Positions 1-9,021 of a stretch of DNA of 64,000 bases are shown here, piece by piece. Numbering within the stretch: position 1 is the stretch's first letter; each line of letters opens with the position of its first letter. This DNA is from Kiritimatiellia bacterium (GTDB lineage Bacteria > Verrucomicrobiota > Kiritimatiellia > UBA8416 > YA12-FULL-48-11), in assembly GCA_028716365.1 (NCBI GenBank), contig JAQUPZ010000001.1, positions 599,205-663,204 on the forward strand, written 5' to 3'. The notes under the pieces were generated by a model, which saw only the letters and a program-made list of their open reading frames with translations, had not been told where the DNA came from and searched no databases. The position numbers and the translations under genes are program-made.

Positions 1-1542
1 AAAGCTATCGGTGACAAGTTGCCGGAGTACGAGGGTGAATTTACAGACTGGTGGGCCAACGGTACCGCTTCCGGGCCGCGTGAAGTTACTGCCAGCCGAC
101 TTGCCAAGCGGCTGCTTGCCGCCGCAAGCTCACCACTCTGGGGGCCGATGTCTGCCAGCGGTACGGATACGATGCAATTGATCTACAAGGACCTCTGTTT
201 GTTTGATGAACATACCTGGGGATCGAGCTGGAGTGTGGCGTTACCGTGGAGCCTTGATACGCAAGCGCAATTTGCCGAGAAAGCGATGCTTGCATGGCGA
301 CCAATAGGAAACGCGGAATGGTTGTTATCGCAGCGCGTGCGTTCCCGGTTACTGCATGAAGGGGAGGGATTGTTTGTGGCAAATCCATCGCGCTTTCCTT
401 TCAGCGGCTGGATACGAATGCCGGTAAGTTGTCTGCGTGAGGACTATCGTTCGCTGGTTAATATGTCCAATAATACCCAAATACCGCTGTTATTTGAGAA
501 TGGCATCCGCCCATGGAGTCCTCCGAAGAATCCGGGGGAACTCAGCCGCGAGAATACGGCGGCTACTTTCCCCGATGATGTTCCAAATCAAACAGCGAAA
601 TTCTGGATTGAAAACCTGGCCGCAGATAGTTTTGTGCGATTACGTCTGGAGAAGCAACCCGCAGGTAATGAACATGTGTCAAGCTCCGGTCCGGCGGTTC
701 AGCTTGATGAACAAGGCTGGCCGGTATCCGCACAGTGGAAAAGTATGAAAATGCCGCTGTTTGTCGAGGGGATCGGTGATTTGTCGGCTGTGAAAGTGAA
801 AGCATTTGCTCCGCGTTGGGCGCTTAAAGACATGTGTTCAGCAGGCAGTTCCGCCCGTGGTGACGAACTGCGAAAACAACAGATCGAAATGGTACTGGCC
901 ACTGCAGAAGGTAAGGCAACTGTCGAGGAAACACCGTTCACGAGGGTTTATGTACAGTGGTTGAAGCAACCGCGTTTCTTGTGGGCACAGCGTCGTCTGG
1001 AATTGTGGAAATCTGAACCACACGCCCGTATAACTCTGCGATTCAACCGCCTTTCATCAGAGGACCCTGAGATTATTTATGCGGGATTCACATTACCTTG
1101 CAAGGGAACTCTTCCCCGCCTGAGCAGCGGTGGTGCGCCGTTCACACCGTTCCAGGATCAGTTACCCGGCACATGTCGCGATCACTTTGCGATGGATGGC
1201 TGGGCAAACTACGCCACGTCCGATGGTCACTGGCTCTGGGTGAGCCGTGACGCACCACTGGTCACGTTTGACAGTCCGCAGATATGGACACGTCATCAGA
1301 CCACGCCCGCGCATCCGGAACGACTGTTTGCGATGCTCTTCAATAATTTCTGGTATACGAACTTTGTTGCCGACGAACATGGGGTGATGGAGTTCCAGTT
1401 TGATCTTGTCTGGCGCGAGAAACTTGATTCACCCCGTTCAGCAGGGGAATTAGCCGATGCGCTTGTTACCGAACCGGTGGTGTTGATCAACTCCGCAGGT
1501 GAAGAAAACAGGATCGTACTTCAAAGACTGTTTCAGCCATGA
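1..1542 (+). CDS. GH38/DUF5054-like glycosidase, C-terminal part (5' truncated)
   Basis: The reading frame is open from base 1, so the gene starts upstream of the window; about 513 residues are visible. Near the visible N-terminus are a G-D/E-F-x-D-W-W-x-N/D-G motif and a D-E-H-T-W-G motif. I associate these with the large alpha-mannosidase-like (GH38 N-terminal / DUF5054) proteins of PVC bacteria and Bacteroidetes. The remainder is a beta-rich region with many Trp residues, as in the C-terminal domains of that group. No catalytic residue can be assigned because the N-terminal catalytic part is outside the window. It lies 35 bases upstream of a sulfatase on the same strand, consistent with an exported glycan-degradation operon. 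Family placement is from motif memory only; another carbohydrate-active family is possible. Confidence 0.55.
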   Translation, partial: KAIGDKLPEYEGEFTDWWANGTASGPREVTASRLAKRLLAAASSPLWGPMSASGTDTMQLIYKDLCLFDEHTWGSSWSVALPWSLDTQAQFAEKAMLAWRPIGNAEWLLSQRVRSRLLHEGEGLFVANPSRFPFSGWIRMPVSCLREDYRSLVNMSNNTQIPLLFENGIRPWSPPKNPGELSRENTAATFPDDVPNQTAKFWIENLAADSFVRLRLEKQPAGNEHVSSSGPAVQLDEQGWPVSAQWKSMKMPLFVEGIGDLSAVKVKAFAPRWALKDMCSAGSSARGDELRKQQIEMVLATAEGKATVEETPFTRVYVQWLKQPRFLWAQRRLELWKSEPHARITLRFNRLSSEDPEIIYAGFTLPCKGTLPRLSSGGAPFTPFQDQLPGTCRDHFAMDGWANYATSDGHWLWVSRDAPLVTFDSPQIWTRHQTTPAHPERLFAMLFNNFWYTNFVADEHGVMEFQFDLVWREKLDSPRSAGELADALVTEPVVLINSAGEENRIVLQRLFQP

Positions 1543-1577
1543 CATGGGCACAGGTTATAAACGGGAGTAGGAAAAAT

Positions 1578-3101
1578 ATGAACTTTATTTCACGACGCAG
1601 TTTTCTAAAACTTACAGGGGCGGCCACAGTGTTGTCTCTTCGGGAATTTATACCGACGACCTTGGCTGGCACGGGAAGAAAGCCAAACGTGGTTTTTATT
1701 CTTTGTGATGACCTTGGTTATGCTGATATTGGCTGTTATGGCCAGAAGATCATCCGCACGCCAAATATCGATCGCATGGCGGCGGAAGGGATGCGGTTTA
1801 CACAGCATTATTCCGGTTTTCCGGTCTGTGCGCCGTCCCGATGTGTGTTGATGACCGGTAAACACTCGGGCCATGCATTCATTCGCGACAACCGCGGCAT
1901 GAAACCAGAAGGCCAGTACCCGATCCCCACTGGGACAATCACTCTGGCGGAATTATTCAAGCAACAGAGATATACTACTGGCGCATTCGGCAAATGGGGG
2001 CTTGGTTCTATGGACAGTACAGGCAGTCCACTCAAACAGGGATTCGACCGTTTTTTTGGCTATAACTGTCAAAGCAGGGCTCACAATCTATATCCACCCT
2101 CTCTCTGGGATAACGACAAGAGTATCACGCTGAATAACGATGTTCCGCATCCACCACAGAAACTGTCTGAAGGAACCGATCCCAACGATCCTGCAAATTA
2201 CAGTCAGTTTGTAGGCAAGGATTATGCACCTGACCTTTACATGGAACAGGCGCGGCGCTTTCTCCGTGAAAACAAGGACAAACCATTTTTCCTTTTTGTA
2301 CCAACGATTATCCCGCACCTGGCGTTACAGGTACCGGAAGATTCGCTGGCGGAATACAGAGGCAAGTTTTCTGATCCGCCTTATCCTGGCGGTCGTGGCT
2401 ATCTGCCGCATTTCTCGCCACGTGCCGCTTATGCGGCGATGATAACGCGCATGGACCGTGAAGTAGGCAGTCTGATGACGCTGGTGAAGGAGTTCGGCCT
2501 CGACGACAATACGATTTTTGTTTTCAGCTCCGACAACGGCCCGCTCAATGGTAAGCACCAGGGACTGGCGGGAACTGACGCCATGTTTTTCAATTCAGCC
2601 GGCGGACTGCGCGACGGCAAGGGTTCGGTTTATGAAGGCGGGATTCGTGTACCATGTATTGTGCGCTGGCAGGGTAAGATTGCTGCCGGAACGACCAGCG
2701 ACCGTGTCACCGGTTTTGAAGACTGGATTCCTACATTAATGGATTTAATTGGTATGCCGGATGTTTCTCCGAAGGATGTTGATGGTCTCAGTTTTGCTCC
2801 GACATTGCTCGACAAATCACAGGAAGCACGTCCGTTCCTTTACCGCGAATTTCCAGGCTATGGCGGCCAGCAGAGCGTAAGAATCGGTGACTGGAAAGGT
2901 GTACGTCAGAATCTTGTACCAAGGGGCAGGAAGGCACAGCCTAACCTGCATATTGAGCTTTACAATCTGAAGAACGACATCAGTGAGTCAAAGGATGTTT
3001 CCGAACAACATCCGGACATTGTGGCAAAGATCGAAAAAATCATGTGTGAACAACACAGACCCTCGGCAGAATTCCCGTTAGTCGCTCTGGATCAACGATA
3101 A
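1578..3101 (+). CDS. Tat-exported Cys-type sulfatase (arylsulfatase A-like)
   Basis: Hydrolyses sulfate esters, most likely on a sulfated polysaccharide, outside the cytoplasm. The chosen ATG at 1578 follows a GGGAGTAGGA ribosome site and begins with a Tat signal (S-R-R-S-F-L-K); the longer frame from 1539 overlaps the previous gene and has no signal at its start. The mature start N-V-V-F-I-L-C-D-D-L-G-Y-A-D carries the metal-binding Asp pair. The C-A-P-S-R motif at about residues 84-88 is the classic C-x-P-S-R site in which Cys84 is converted to formylglycine, and T-G-K-H follows. Later S-S-D-N-G-P and K-x-x-x-Y-E-G-G-I-R-V-P are standard sulfatase motifs. The 507-residue length is normal. 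Activation needs a formylglycine-generating enzyme, which I do not find here. Substrate is unknown. Confidence 0.93.
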   Translation: MNFISRRSFLKLTGAATVLSLREFIPTTLAGTGRKPNVVFILCDDLGYADIGCYGQKIIRTPNIDRMAAEGMRFTQHYSGFPVCAPSRCVLMTGKHSGHAFIRDNRGMKPEGQYPIPTGTITLAELFKQQRYTTGAFGKWGLGSMDSTGSPLKQGFDRFFGYNCQSRAHNLYPPSLWDNDKSITLNNDVPHPPQKLSEGTDPNDPANYSQFVGKDYAPDLYMEQARRFLRENKDKPFFLFVPTIIPHLALQVPEDSLAEYRGKFSDPPYPGGRGYLPHFSPRAAYAAMITRMDREVGSLMTLVKEFGLDDNTIFVFSSDNGPLNGKHQGLAGTDAMFFNSAGGLRDGKGSVYEGGIRVPCIVRWQGKIAAGTTSDRVTGFEDWIPTLMDLIGMPDVSPKDVDGLSFAPTLLDKSQEARPFLYREFPGYGGQQSVRIGDWKGVRQNLVPRGRKAQPNLHIELYNLKNDISESKDVSEQHPDIVAKIEKIMCEQHRPSAEFPLVALDQR

Positions 3102-3112
3102 CAAAAATTTTG

Positions 3113-3144
3113 AAAACTAGACTTCCAGCAAACAACCTAGTTTA
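3113..3144. repeat. Short inverted repeat between sulfatase and FAD oxidoreductase
   Basis: AAACTAG (3114-3120) and CTAGTTT (3137-3143) form a perfect 7-base inverted repeat with a 16-base spacer. It could be a weak hairpin in the mRNA between the two genes. There is no T-run after it, so it is not a convincing terminator. Confidence 0.3.
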
Positions 3145-3185
3145 ATAGTTGCATAATGATTTACCTGAACTCAGAGAGGAAGATT

Positions 3186-5297
3186 ATGAAAATGTCGTTT
3201 CGATTTAGTTTACTTATAAATCTGATGATAATCGCCAATATTGCATGGAGTGCTTTACCGCAACAGGCGGATGTAGTTGTTTACGGTGGGACAGCCGGCG
3301 GCGCAGTCGCCGCGGTTGCGGTTGCGCGTGAAGGTAAGACCGTGTTGCTGCTGGAGTCAAGTCGCCATCTTGGCGGTCTGACTACCGGTGGTCTGGGAGC
3401 AACGGACATTGGCAACAAAGGTGCCATCGGTGGCATCTCCCGTGAATTTTACGAACGTATTCATCAGCACTATGTAAAACCGGACGTATGGAAGTGGCAG
3501 AAGTATGATGATTTTTTCAAACTAGGCGTCCACCAGGAACGTTCCAAAGATCCCCTTGTTGAAAAAACCGGTAAACCGACGATGTGGACATTTGAGCCGC
3601 ATGTGGCAATGCAGATTCTACGAGACATGCTCCGCGAAGCAAAGGTGGATATCCAGTTCGAACAGAAACTGATCTCTCTGAAAAAAGAAGGCGAACGTCT
3701 TGTTGAGATCAAGATGGAAAACGGCAATGTCTTCCGTGGAAGAATGTTCATTGATGCGACCTACGAAGGTGACCTGATGGCGAAAGCAGGCGTTTCTTAT
3801 ACTGTCGGGCGGGAAGCGAATTCGAAATATGATGAAACGCTCAATGGTGTACGTGCTCAGACGCCTCATCACCAGTTCAAAGTCCAGGTTGATCCCTACA
3901 TGAAGGTCGGCGACTCATCGAGCGGCCTTTTACCTTTTATCCAGCCGGGCGATGGCGGTATGCCGGGTAACGGTGACAAGTGTGTACAGGCGTACAATTT
4001 TCGTCTCTGCATGACGCAGGTTCCTGAGAACAAACTTCCCTGGACTGCGCCGGCCGGGTATGACGCGAAAAAACATGAATTGCTTGCCCGTTACATTGAA
4101 GCGCTGGTTGCTGCCGGCAAAACGCCAAAGGTTGGCGAGCTTATGAATCCAGTGCTCATGCCCAATGGGAAAACCGACACTAACAATAATGGTCCGTTTT
4201 CCAGCGATTTCATCGGCAGCAACTATGATTATCCCGATGGTGATTACGCGACGCGTAGCCGTATCTGGAAAGCGCATGAGGATTACATTCTCGGTTTCCT
4301 GTACTTTCTGGTGACAAGTCCGCGTGTGCCGCAGTATCTCCGTGACGAGATGAACTCCTGGGGCTTGGCAAAGGATGAGTTTATGGAAACAAATGGCTGG
4401 CCGCCACAGATGTATGTTCGTGAAGCACGCCGAATGATATCCGATTATATCATGACCGAGCATGAATGCCGCTGGGAACGTATGGCGGAAGATGGAGTTG
4501 GTCTCGGTGCATATAACATGGACAGTCATAACTGTCAGCGTATCGTAAAGAACGGGTACGTTGAAAATGAAGGTGATGTACAGGTTCGCGTGCGCGGGCC
4601 ATATCCGATTTCCTACCGTTCAATTGTACCGAAAGCCGGCGAATGCGAAAATCTCTTTGTGCCGGTTTGCATGTCGGCAACTCACATTGCCTATGGCTCG
4701 ATCCGCATGGAACCGGTTTTCATGATACTGGGTCAATCCAGTGCCATTGCCGCAGTAATTGCAATTAACGATAGTGTTCCGGTTCAGAAGGTCTCTTATA
4801 AGAAACTTTCGGAGAAATTGACGGAACAGAAACAAATCATCACCAACAAAGTATTCGACGCACCCAATACATCTTTTCCTCACAAACTGGAAGGAATTGT
4901 TGTGGATGATATTGCCGCCAGGGTTACCGGTGAATGGAAAAATTCGCAGTCGGCAGGTCCGTTCGTCGGCGACAGTTACCTCCATGATGATAACTCGGAT
5001 AAAGGTCAGAAATGCATTCGTTTTACACCTAAATTACCAGCGGCAGGTAAATACGAAGTAAGGATTGCTTATGCTCCGCTTGCAAATCGGGCGATGAATG
5101 TACCGGTCGTGATTCATTCCATAGACGGTGAGAAAACAATCAAAGTCAACGAGAAGCAACCTCTCAAAAATAACCAGCCGTTGTTGCTGGGTATTTTCAA
5201 CTTTGAAGCTGGAACAAATGGCTGGGTGGAAGTCCGTAACGACGGTACTAAGGGCCATGTCATTGCTGATGCCATCCAGTTTATACCGGTTAAATAG
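3186..5297 (+). CDS. Exported FAD-dependent oxidoreductase with C-terminal golvesin-like domain
   Basis: Start at ATG 3186 is set by the AGAGAGGA site just upstream and by the Sec-type signal that follows (hydrophobic stretch about residues 7-23). The mature protein begins with a Rossmann dinucleotide site, V-V-V-Y-G-G-T-A-G-G (GGTAGG at about 34-39), then an E at the end of the second strand (L-L-L-E-S) and a G-G-L-T-T-G-G motif typical of the FAD-dependent oxidoreductase family Pfam PF12831. Roughly the last 120 residues form a beta-sandwich of the golvesin C-terminal/xly type (W-x-x-S, G-x-Y-E-V-R-I-A-Y, a late A-D-A-I-Q-F), a non-catalytic carbohydrate- or surface-binding module. The total of 703 residues fits such a fusion. 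The electron acceptor and substrate are unknown; oxidation of a sugar or sugar acid is a reasonable guess from context. Confidence 0.88.
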   Translation: MKMSFRFSLLINLMIIANIAWSALPQQADVVVYGGTAGGAVAAVAVAREGKTVLLLESSRHLGGLTTGGLGATDIGNKGAIGGISREFYERIHQHYVKPDVWKWQKYDDFFKLGVHQERSKDPLVEKTGKPTMWTFEPHVAMQILRDMLREAKVDIQFEQKLISLKKEGERLVEIKMENGNVFRGRMFIDATYEGDLMAKAGVSYTVGREANSKYDETLNGVRAQTPHHQFKVQVDPYMKVGDSSSGLLPFIQPGDGGMPGNGDKCVQAYNFRLCMTQVPENKLPWTAPAGYDAKKHELLARYIEALVAAGKTPKVGELMNPVLMPNGKTDTNNNGPFSSDFIGSNYDYPDGDYATRSRIWKAHEDYILGFLYFLVTSPRVPQYLRDEMNSWGLAKDEFMETNGWPPQMYVREARRMISDYIMTEHECRWERMAEDGVGLGAYNMDSHNCQRIVKNGYVENEGDVQVRVRGPYPISYRSIVPKAGECENLFVPVCMSATHIAYGSIRMEPVFMILGQSSAIAAVIAINDSVPVQKVSYKKLSEKLTEQKQIITNKVFDAPNTSFPHKLEGIVVDDIAARVTGEWKNSQSAGPFVGDSYLHDDNSDKGQKCIRFTPKLPAAGKYEVRIAYAPLANRAMNVPVVIHSIDGEKTIKVNEKQPLKNNQPLLLGIFNFEAGTNGWVEVRNDGTKGHVIADAIQFIPVK

Positions 5298-5303
5298 TTT
5301 TTG

Positions 5304-5351
5304 TTACGCAAAATTAGGAATGTGAAATCGTTCAGAACGATCCGCGTAACC
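5304..5351. repeat. Nested inverted repeat in convergent intergenic gap
   Basis: GTTACGC (5304-5310) pairs with GCGTAAC (5345-5351), and inside it ATCGTT (5328-5333) pairs with AACGAT (5337-5342). It fills the 67-base gap where a plus-strand and a minus-strand gene end head to head. It may act as a two-way transcription stop, but neither side has the U-rich tail of a standard intrinsic terminator. Confidence 0.4.
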
Positions 5352-5364
5352 AATATTCTTTATT

Positions 5365-6369
5365 TCAACTTCTCCAAGGGCGGGTTCTTTTGGCCGATGC
5401 AAGAGCTTCCTTGAATATCCTGACATCTTCCTCGATCTCGAAATCGAACATTCCCGCGAGTACGTGGTCAGCACCATTCGCAATAACATAAGGAAACGCA
5501 TTTTTCGGGGGAATTGCCCCTGCTGCCATCACCTTGAATGCAATCCACGGCTTCTCAACGGTCTTCATGACTTCAATCGTTTCTTCCGGGTTACTGCACC
5601 AATAGCCTGGAATTTCGGCATGCGGTCCCTTTTCCTTTATTTGTTCCGGCTTGGGCCCGGTAGGATATTTGTGATGATGAAATGTTTTGATGTAGAAATC
5701 ACAGGGAACCTTATTCTGCTCACATGCCTTGACCACATTCAGGTCGTGTGCGCCGACACCCGAAGGAATTCCCAGCTCCTTTACGCATTCAACAGCTTTG
5801 GCTACGAGATCCATCTTGCCCTCAGCCACCAGCTTATCGGCATATACACCGAAAAGATAAAGCGCATCCACCCCATCATCGACTAGTTGCTTAACCTGAT
5901 CATAATAAGGTTTCATGTCCGGTACAACTTTGGCGGTGGAAGGACATATTATACACTTAATTTTTCCACCCCATTCGTTTCTGTACTTTTTTATCGTGTC
6001 AACAAATCCCGGAGGGGTGTGACCGGAAATCGTGTCGATCCCATATGACTCGGCAATCGACATTGTTTCCATGATTTTCTGCTGGGTATTGTAATGTGCT
6101 GTAAGGTCATATACGTACCTTAAATCCCGGCTGTGTGTATAATGGTTGATGAGATTACCACCCAATATCATCCGGCTGACCTCAAGGTTACCGATTTTAC
6201 CTTTTGGTAGAGTGTCCTTCGACCCTGGTTCAACTTTTGGAGATGCCGGCTTGTTGTCCTGGTTCTGGGCAAGCGCCTGGTTCGCAACTGTATTTACGGC
6301 AAGCGCGCCGCCTGCCGATGCAAGTAACGATCCTTGAACAAACTCGCGGCGGGAAATATTCTCTGACAT
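5365..6369 (-). CDS. Tat-exported aldo/keto-reductase-like TIM-barrel protein
   Basis: 334 residues. Start is clear: GGAGGTG lies just before the ATG at 6369. A Tat signal (S-R-R-E-F-V, Arg at 7-8, then a weakly hydrophobic Ala-rich run) is followed by K-G-K-I-G-N-L-E-V-S-R-M-I-L-G-G-N, which resembles the first strand of aldo/keto reductases. The rest alternates strands and helices as in a TIM barrel (I-D-T-I-S-G-H, V-D-A-L-Y-L-F-G, P-S-G-V-G-A-H-D, A-F-K-V-M-A-A-G-A). I do not see the canonical Asp-Tyr-Lys-His reductase tetrad with confidence, so the protein may have another activity. It is divergent from an AraC regulator, which is a likely controller. Specific function not recognised. Confidence 0.75.
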   Translation of the reverse strand: MSENISRREFVQGSLLASAGGALAVNTVANQALAQNQDNKPASPKVEPGSKDTLPKGKIGNLEVSRMILGGNLINHYTHSRDLRYVYDLTAHYNTQQKIMETMSIAESYGIDTISGHTPPGFVDTIKKYRNEWGGKIKCIICPSTAKVVPDMKPYYDQVKQLVDDGVDALYLFGVYADKLVAEGKMDLVAKAVECVKELGIPSGVGAHDLNVVKACEQNKVPCDFYIKTFHHHKYPTGPKPEQIKEKGPHAEIPGYWCSNPEETIEVMKTVEKPWIAFKVMAAGAIPPKNAFPYVIANGADHVLAGMFDFEIEEDVRIFKEALASAKRTRPWRS

Positions 6370-6541
6370 AAAACACCTCCAGTATCAACGGATTGAATTT
6401 CCTTTGTTTATATTGCAGAGAATATCCTAAATCGATTACGAGAGCAACGTTCCTAAACTGGTTATAATGTCAGCTTTTTGGTGGTCAAACTTGCAGACGT
6501 AAAGGAATCTGATAGTATTTTCTACAAGAGGACGCGAGAAC
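6370..6541. promoter_or_regulatory. Divergent promoter region, aldo/keto-like gene and AraC regulator
   Basis: 172 bases between two outward-facing genes. A perfect TATAAT lies at 6463-6468 in the direction of the AraC gene, but the region 17 bases upstream is a poor -35 match, as is common for promoters needing an activator. AraC-type regulators often control the divergent neighbour. No operator could be defined. Confidence 0.4.
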
Positions 6542-7465
6542 ATGGCCAAGAAAAATGATGTTGAGAGGTACTTAAAAACTCACAGGCCTGTATTTGTACG
6601 GGGATTCAGACATGAAGTCACCCAGCCTGTCTGGCCATTTCATAATCATTGCGAGTTTGAGATCGTATTTTTTACACGTGGCCGGGGTACAATAACGTTT
6701 CCCGATGGAACAAAACTGAAAATCGAACCTGAAGGTTTTTCCCTGGTTCCATCATATCTTCCTCATCAAACCAGTCTTGAGCTACCTGCCGAAACCGCGG
6801 CTGTTCTTGTCAAGTTACCGGAACCGGTACCGCCCCTGTTTGAAAGGGTTTCTTATGTTCATCCGCACAAGGATCCTCATTTGATTACCGATATCATGTA
6901 TCTTACCGCTCCACCTCCGGAAATGGGGCCATTACAGCAAATAGAATTTGATTTACGGACGGCGGCATTACTGACCAAGCTGATTCGATTGATCGACCAG
7001 CCTGAAACAAAACTGGACGAGGGCGCTCTTTATGTTGGCATGGCACACGACTATGTACAGCGACATTTTGCAAAGATCCGAAACCTCGAGGAAATCGCCG
7101 ATCATGTTGGGATCAGTTACCATCACCTCCGGCACCTGTTTAAAAAACACCGTGAAATGTCATTAAAACAGTTTCTGGCCAACCTGCGGATCAACCATGC
7201 AAAGCAATTGTTGATGTTGTCGCGTATGTTGATCAAGGAAATCGCGGAGGCATGCGGTTTTGAGAACGAGCGTCATTTCTCCATGTATTTCAAAAAGTGT
7301 GAAGGAGTTTCTCCTGAAGCATATCGGAAATGCCACGCGAAACAGTATGCCGCATGCTTCAGCCAAAAGCCACGGGGCATTCCGGAAAAAGTCGAACCCG
7401 TTTCCAAAATACCCGCTGAATGCCTTGGAATAAAACCTAAACATCACGACAAGTCATCAAAGTAG
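6542..7465 (+). CDS. AraC-family transcriptional regulator with N-terminal cupin
   Basis: 307 residues. The N-terminal half is a cupin-like sensor (P-F-H-N-H-C-E-F-E-I-V-F, P-D-G-T, a later S-Y-L-P-H-Q), the usual sugar-sensing domain of AraC regulators. The C-terminal part (about 165-265) has both AraC helix-turn-helix motifs: I-A-D-H-V-G-I-S-Y-H-H-L-R-H-L-F-K-K and I-A-E-A-C-G-F-E-N-E-R-H-F-S-M-Y-F-K-K, ending with S-P-E-A-Y-R-K. A Lys/His-rich tail of about 40 residues follows. GAGGA upstream supports the start. It probably regulates the divergent aldo/keto-like gene and perhaps the GH28 gene that converges on it; the effector is unknown. Confidence 0.92.
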   Translation: MAKKNDVERYLKTHRPVFVRGFRHEVTQPVWPFHNHCEFEIVFFTRGRGTITFPDGTKLKIEPEGFSLVPSYLPHQTSLELPAETAAVLVKLPEPVPPLFERVSYVHPHKDPHLITDIMYLTAPPPEMGPLQQIEFDLRTAALLTKLIRLIDQPETKLDEGALYVGMAHDYVQRHFAKIRNLEEIADHVGISYHHLRHLFKKHREMSLKQFLANLRINHAKQLLMLSRMLIKEIAEACGFENERHFSMYFKKCEGVSPEAYRKCHAKQYAACFSQKPRGIPEKVEPVSKIPAECLGIKPKHHDKSSK

Positions 7466-7515
7466 TTGGATGTATTGTAAAATGATAGATAATTTGACTC
7501 CATCAGGATTTCTGC

Positions 7516-8904
7516 TCACTCGGAAACTAGTCCCGTGCAGGATTGGATATCAATTACTGGCAGATTACCAGTCTCTGCTCCGGGAGTTCGTGTCACTTTT
7601 CTGATTGTCCCGCCGTCAACGTGTCGCATGGTCAGGGCTGACCGTACATATTGCTTGAATGCTTCCTCTCCGATTCGAACCTCGACGTGATCAATCTTCA
7701 GTCCCTTGATATAAGCCAATGCTGCGTAGGAGGGGAGGCGGGCGAAGAGTGTATCCCGTTCGTCTTTCGTGGTACGCCTGCCGCCCACGGGCTTTTCCCT
7801 TTTTACATAGTCGTCAGGCTTCTCCACACACAGTGTGATGTTGGATAAAGTCAGGTTCTCAATGGGACTTTCCGGCATTCCCTGGATTAATATTCCACTG
7901 CCAGCCTGGATATCGATGTCGCGGAAGGTCACATTCCGAATCCGGCCCACCTTTGAATCCGGGTTCCGCCGCTCGATGTCAATGTAAAGGGGTACAACAT
8001 CGTGGACTGTCGGACCACATATTTCCATCTTAAGGTTTGCAGCGGTCACATTTTCCATGATGGCCCCATCTTTGAGGAAGAATCCGATACCTACGGGACT
8101 GTTTTTGATCACGCAATCGCGAATGACAATGTTTCGGAAATCCCCGTGTGATTCGGTACCAAGTTTAAAGGCAGCGGTGGAGGATTCCAGAATACAATCG
8201 CTAATTTCGATGTTTTCGCACGGGAAGGGTTCAGTACTTTTAAGCACTATGGCGTCGTCTCCGGCTTTGATATTACAGCGGCGGATACGGACATTTCGGC
8301 ATGAATTAGGATCAATACCATCGGAATTGAGGCGACGGTAATTGTTCTCGATTGAAATATCCTCAATGATGACTCCCTCGCATCGTTTGAGGTGGAGGGT
8401 CCATGCATCACTATAAAGAACATGAAAACCACGAAGAGTTACATTTGTACAGTTTTGAAAAAGAAGAATAACGGTACGGAAATCGGCTTTATCGGGTGCG
8501 CCCCAGCGTTTACCGAGATCACCGGTAGCCTGACCGTGTAAAGTTCCCTCTCCGGTAACACTGATATTCTCCGCGCCATCTGCAAAAATGAGTTTTGATG
8601 AGCCTTTATAGTCTTCCGGGTTTTTGCTGGCATAAATCGTGGCGCCTTTTTCGAGATGCAGGTTTACTTTGCTGGTCAGCCGGATCATTCCGGAAAGGTA
8701 TTCACCCTGCGGGACTCGAACGGTACCGCCGCCAGCCGCGGCACATGTGTCGATTGTCTTCTGAATGGCATCCCGATCATTGGTTGTCTTGTCACCCTTT
8801 GCTCCAAAATCGCGAATATTGAAATCACCTGCCATCGTTGTTAAAGAGAAGAAAAATAATAGAAGAACTACTCGCATCACGGCGTCAGGATCTGTATATT
8901 TCAT
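7516..8904 (-). CDS. Glycoside hydrolase family 28 (polygalacturonase-like)
   Basis: 462 residues, exported: a strongly hydrophobic segment (about residues 10-24) precedes the start of the beta-helix (F-N-I-R-D-F-G-A-K-G-D, a GH28 hallmark). Catalytic-region motifs are N-S-D-G at about 193-196, G-D-D at about 215-217 and S-H-G at about 252-254, matching N-T-D-G, G/Q-D-D and G-H-G of the family. A clear R-I-K equivalent was not identified. Expected role: hydrolysis of galacturonan or a rhamnogalacturonan backbone. Start: the ATG at 8904 has AAGG six bases upstream; an internal ATG at 8877 would also leave a signal peptide. It is divergent from the ThuA-like gene at 9022 and fits the pectin theme of the GH78/GH42 operon further on. 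Confidence 0.9.
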   Translation of the reverse strand: MKYTDPDAVMRVVLLLFFFSLTTMAGDFNIRDFGAKGDKTTNDRDAIQKTIDTCAAAGGGTVRVPQGEYLSGMIRLTSKVNLHLEKGATIYASKNPEDYKGSSKLIFADGAENISVTGEGTLHGQATGDLGKRWGAPDKADFRTVILLFQNCTNVTLRGFHVLYSDAWTLHLKRCEGVIIEDISIENNYRRLNSDGIDPNSCRNVRIRRCNIKAGDDAIVLKSTEPFPCENIEISDCILESSTAAFKLGTESHGDFRNIVIRDCVIKNSPVGIGFFLKDGAIMENVTAANLKMEICGPTVHDVVPLYIDIERRNPDSKVGRIRNVTFRDIDIQAGSGILIQGMPESPIENLTLSNITLCVEKPDDYVKREKPVGGRRTTKDERDTLFARLPSYAALAYIKGLKIDHVEVRIGEEAFKQYVRSALTMRHVDGGTIRKVTRTPGAETGNLPVIDIQSCTGLVSE

Positions 8905-9021
8905 GTGTAACCTTATTTCAAAATTATGTCATCGTAATCCAGTCAGCGTCAATAAACTTCAATGAAGATTAGTCAGTCATGCTCCAGTAATATAAACAGA
9001 ACATAAAGAGGAGGTCCGATT

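Noticed and set aside
3930..4529. 199-codon open frame on the minus strand inside the FAD oxidoreductase gene
   Set aside because: No homology-like motifs, no ribosome site, and the plus-strand gene covers it completely with clear family motifs.
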